Below are positions 61,286 through 64,000 of a stretch of DNA of 64,000 nt, piece after piece. Origin of the DNA: Ophiura sarsii (Eukaryota; Echinodermata; Ophiuroidea; Amphilepidida; Ophiuridae); the NCBI GenBank assembly GCA_035610835.1, contig CM069442.1, positions 992,001 to 1,056,000 on the forward strand. Direction: 5' to 3'. A program made the translations under genes and the position numbers. How positions within the stretch are numbered: the first letter of the stretch is position 1; every line of letters starts with the position of its first letter. The notes under the pieces are model-generated. The model worked only from the letters and a program-made list of their open reading frames with translations, had not been told where the DNA came from and made no database searches.

Positions 61286-64000
61286 CTACTTATGTCGTTC
61301 TCGAACGGTCTTCGTGATGGCTCGCCAAACTACTCTGTCCCTCATGCATGCTTTCATCTCCTCATCATTCTTCAGTCCTGTGTCTTTCGCCAAGGTGTCC
61401 AAATATGTTAAGGCTGGGCGGCCGACAGATGTGTGTCCGTGTTTGGGTTTCCATCAGGGTCAGAAATTCGCGACCAAGTGCGAGAATCCATTTGGATTCT
61501 CGCAGGGGAATTTTGCGAGAATCTGGATTCTCGCAAATGGATTCTCACAAAATGCATCTTGCGAGAATCTACGTGACACGGGTCATTCTATATACGTGCG
61601 TGTCACGGGTACCCGTATCCCGTAAGTCTCACTCTCCGTGAATTCCCTCAAACACACCGGGAGTAGAGTTCAAGCCCAGCAATACCTGCAGAGTGCATTA
61701 ACCAAATGTAGCATCGCGAAATGCGAAACACTTTAGAAGACTTTGCGACGCTAATGCACATTAATTTAGCAAAAGTGCGACGCAAAAAGATTCCCTACTT
61801 GATCTCTGATTACGTAGCATCAAAGCCAAACCTACAAAGATTGAGTTTCATCTTCAAATAACTAGAAAAAGTATCATAAATCCTAAAGTATTGGCAGTTA
61901 ATATTTCGTTTTCGTCAGAGTTAAAAAACCCATTGGATTACATGTACCTGCGCAGCATTTTTTCTGTCGGTTTAAAATCGGTACAAAATGTCGGTTTCTG
62001 CGCATTTATAATCATGACGTCACTGTTTTGATGCTAGTCGCCGCGTGTTACGATTAGACTGTAACTCTCAGTCGCCCTCTTTCGTCGCTAGCTTGCAGGC
62101 TCCGACATTTAGTACAGCTTTTGCGGCCGTACGGTAATATTGAAGAATGGGGGATGTAGTATGTTACGATTTGGGAACGGCCGCATCCATCTGGACATTT
62201 TAATATTTCGGTGCACCATGGGCACAAAAGGAATCGAATCGAAACAACATGGCGCTTTGGTATTTCAATCGTGACTCGAGCGATCGAATTTTAGCGATTT
62301 TTCGGAGCAAAATGAAGGTTGGTAAAGAAGACCTGTAACACAACGAAATAGGCCACAACTTTGCATGATTTTTACGCGAATCCAAATGGATTCCCGTCAG
62401 TGATAATGTACGCGAATCTTTGCGCGAATGGATTCGTGGATTCGCGGATTCGCCTCGAATTTCTGACCCTGTCCATAGCAGCAGATCAGATACAATCTCA
62501 TTTTCTCTTCTCATGCAATGCCCTGCAAATCTCATCCTTCGATCTGTGATGTTTTCTGATACCTTTTGTAAGTTTCCATACAGGTCTTTGTTTGGTATCT
62601 TATCTTTCCAACTAATGTTGAGTGCAGTTCTCAGCATTCTATCTAGTGTAGCATCCATCTAGAGATTTCTTCAGTCTGTTGGTGATGGTCCATGTCTCAG
62701 CTCCATACAGTAGAACACTTTGAACAGTAGCTTGGAAAAGTCTGATTTTGATTTTTTCGACAGAGGCTGGATTTCCACACTTTGTTCAGAGCATTGCAGG
62801 CCTTCCAAGCAAGTGCTTTACGTACTTTTATGTCATGCTGGCTACTACCAATACCAACCCAAGCTCCCAGGTACTTGAAGTCCTCTACGTTGTCTAGGTT
62901 ACTTCCATCAGAGGTTTTTAGCTGTACCGCTTGTGCTTGGTGGAATGCCATGCATTTGGTTTTCTTGGCATTCATGTGGAGCCCAGTTTTGAGTGCTGCT
63001 TCCTCAACATATTTCAGCAACTTCTGTGCCTGCTCCTTAGTGTCAGAAAGTAACGCTATGTCATCTGCAAAGTCAAGATCAGTGAACGTTCTTTGGCCCT
63101 ATTCTTCGACTTTGTCTAGGCTTGATGGTGAATCCTAGTTCCTCTTCTCTCCCACTGATAGCTATTCTTAAGCAGTAATCAAGGATGATTATGAATAGGT
63201 AGGGGGCAAGGGTATCTCCTTGGAGTACTCCTGCTAGGATGTCGAACAGTTCCGTGTCGCCATCAGGTGATATGACTTTGGCTCTTGTGTTTCTGTAAGT
63301 TTCATCAATTGCATCTGTTATAACCTGTGGGACACCGTATGCTTTGAGTATCTTGATCATTTTCCCACGATGTGTGGTGTCGAATGCCTTTTTGAAGTCA
63401 ATGAATGTTATGACTGCAGAGAGATTATTGGAATGTATACCTTCGATGATTCTCCTGAGCCCCAGAATGTGTGAGGTAGTGCCTCTTCCCTCGCGGAAGC
63501 CATTCTGGTTAGTTCGAAGTAATTCATCTAGGTGAGGTCTTATTCTGTTGAGAATCATTCTGTTATATGTCTTGGCCACAATAGAGTTCAGTTCAGACAT
63601 ATGCCTCTGTAGTTTCCTGCTTGACTTAGGTCACCAGATTTAGGGACTGGTATCAGGTTCAATATTGCCCACTGGTCAGGATTTTGTTTTTCTAGGAGGG
63701 CCTTATTACAGATGTCCAGTATTAAATCATCAAGATTGCATCTTGTCAGTAGTTCAGGTGGAATGTTGTCCTCTCCAAAACTTTTCCCCTCCTTGATAGA
63801 TTTCTTGGCTTTCTGGTACTCAGTGTTATTGAAGGCAGTACACTTAATTGGTAGTTCTTCGAAAATCTTGGGGATGTCTTCATCTTTATCAGTCACTACC
63901 GGTGGATTTCCTAGGAGTTGTTGGAAGTGGCAGTACCAATTATTGACACGTTCTTCCTTTGTCTTTCCTTTGAGGATACCATTCCTAGAGGTTTTCCTTC
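61286..64000 (-). pseudogene. LINE C, RTE-like non-LTR retrotransposon, decayed and split
   Basis: It continues beyond the window. In protein order: RVNNWYCHFQQLLGNPPVV, AKKSIKEGKSFGEDNIPPEL, IPVPKSGDLSQAGNYRGI, then after a frameshift near 63595 [45 protein letters not shown], then [10 protein letters not shown] (near 63080-63035), GLHMNAKKTKCMAF, FKYLGAWV, RTALNISWKD and RRMRFAGHCMR. The last part, PKHGHTSVGRPALTYLDTLA to TAG at 61286-61288, is separated by an insertion. Catalytic FADD is intact, but at least three frameshifts make it inactive. Confidence 0.92.
61455..62471. mobile_element. TIR element, 1017 bp, inside LINE C
   Basis: The ends CAGGGTCAGAAATTCG and CGAATTTCTGACCCTG are exact inverted copies. 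TCCAT flanks both sides (61450-61454 and 62472-62476). Removal restores the LINE C frame (LLLW then KPKHG). The subterminal regions are packed with gcgagaatcc/ggattctcgc words. CAGGG ends recall hAT elements, which normally give 8-bp duplications; only 5 bp are seen here. No transposase is visible. Confidence 0.85.

Noticed and set aside
1..64000. tRNA or rRNA genes
   Set aside because: No A-box/B-box pair with cloverleaf and no rRNA-like block was seen; a covariance search was not possible.

Overview
This is a window of animal nuclear DNA, AT-rich and crowded with transposons. It is neither prokaryotic nor an organelle or virus. It has spliced genes with GT-AG introns, non-LTR retrotransposons, many terminal-inverted-repeat (TIR) elements and long G/C homopolymers. 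The palindrome TAGGCCTA recurs throughout. Together these suggest a marine deuterostome invertebrate, most likely an echinoderm. The organism is an inference from texture, not proof.

The one fully supported host gene is EIF2B5, the catalytic epsilon subunit of translation initiation factor eIF2B, on the minus strand. I traced 15 coding exons from the ATG at 59379 to the stop at 16000-16002. All splice phases agree and the product is 690 residues. It has the nucleotidyltransferase-like domain, the left-handed beta-helix, the catalytic N-F motif and the C-terminal W2 domain. Its introns hold most of the window's transposons, including a first intron of about 20 kb and an eighth of about 10 kb. 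A candidate first exon encoding a signal peptide starts 194 bp away on the opposite strand (59573-59669), which suggests a shared divergent promoter.

Layout: 1-2.7 kb has candidate exons and a 7-residue repeat. 3-5.9 kb holds fossils of two transposases, one P-element/THAP9-like and one carrying a DGT motif, between 300-bp direct repeats. 6.6-13 kb is a duplicated Myb/SANT-like transposon gene, a triplicated 403-bp exon and a TA-flanked TIR insertion whose empty site survives in the sister copy. 14.3-15.2 kb has a candidate two-exon gene. 16-59.4 kb is EIF2B5. 59.4-61.2 kb is the promoter region and a tandem repeat split by a MITE. 61.3-64 kb is a reverse-strand LINE.

The most striking structure is nested insertion. 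In intron 1 a TIR element (40354-51054) contains a LINE with an exact 11-bp target duplication (42084-49848) and an intact reverse-transcriptase frame, and the LINE contains a TTAA-flanked element (43220-46885). Two further LINEs are each split by an insertion whose removal restores the reading frame (54324-58642 and 61455-62471). In intron 8, two related elements carry arrays of paired AGGTCAAAGGTCA motifs, the DR1 class of nuclear-receptor sites; one lies inside a large fold-back element.
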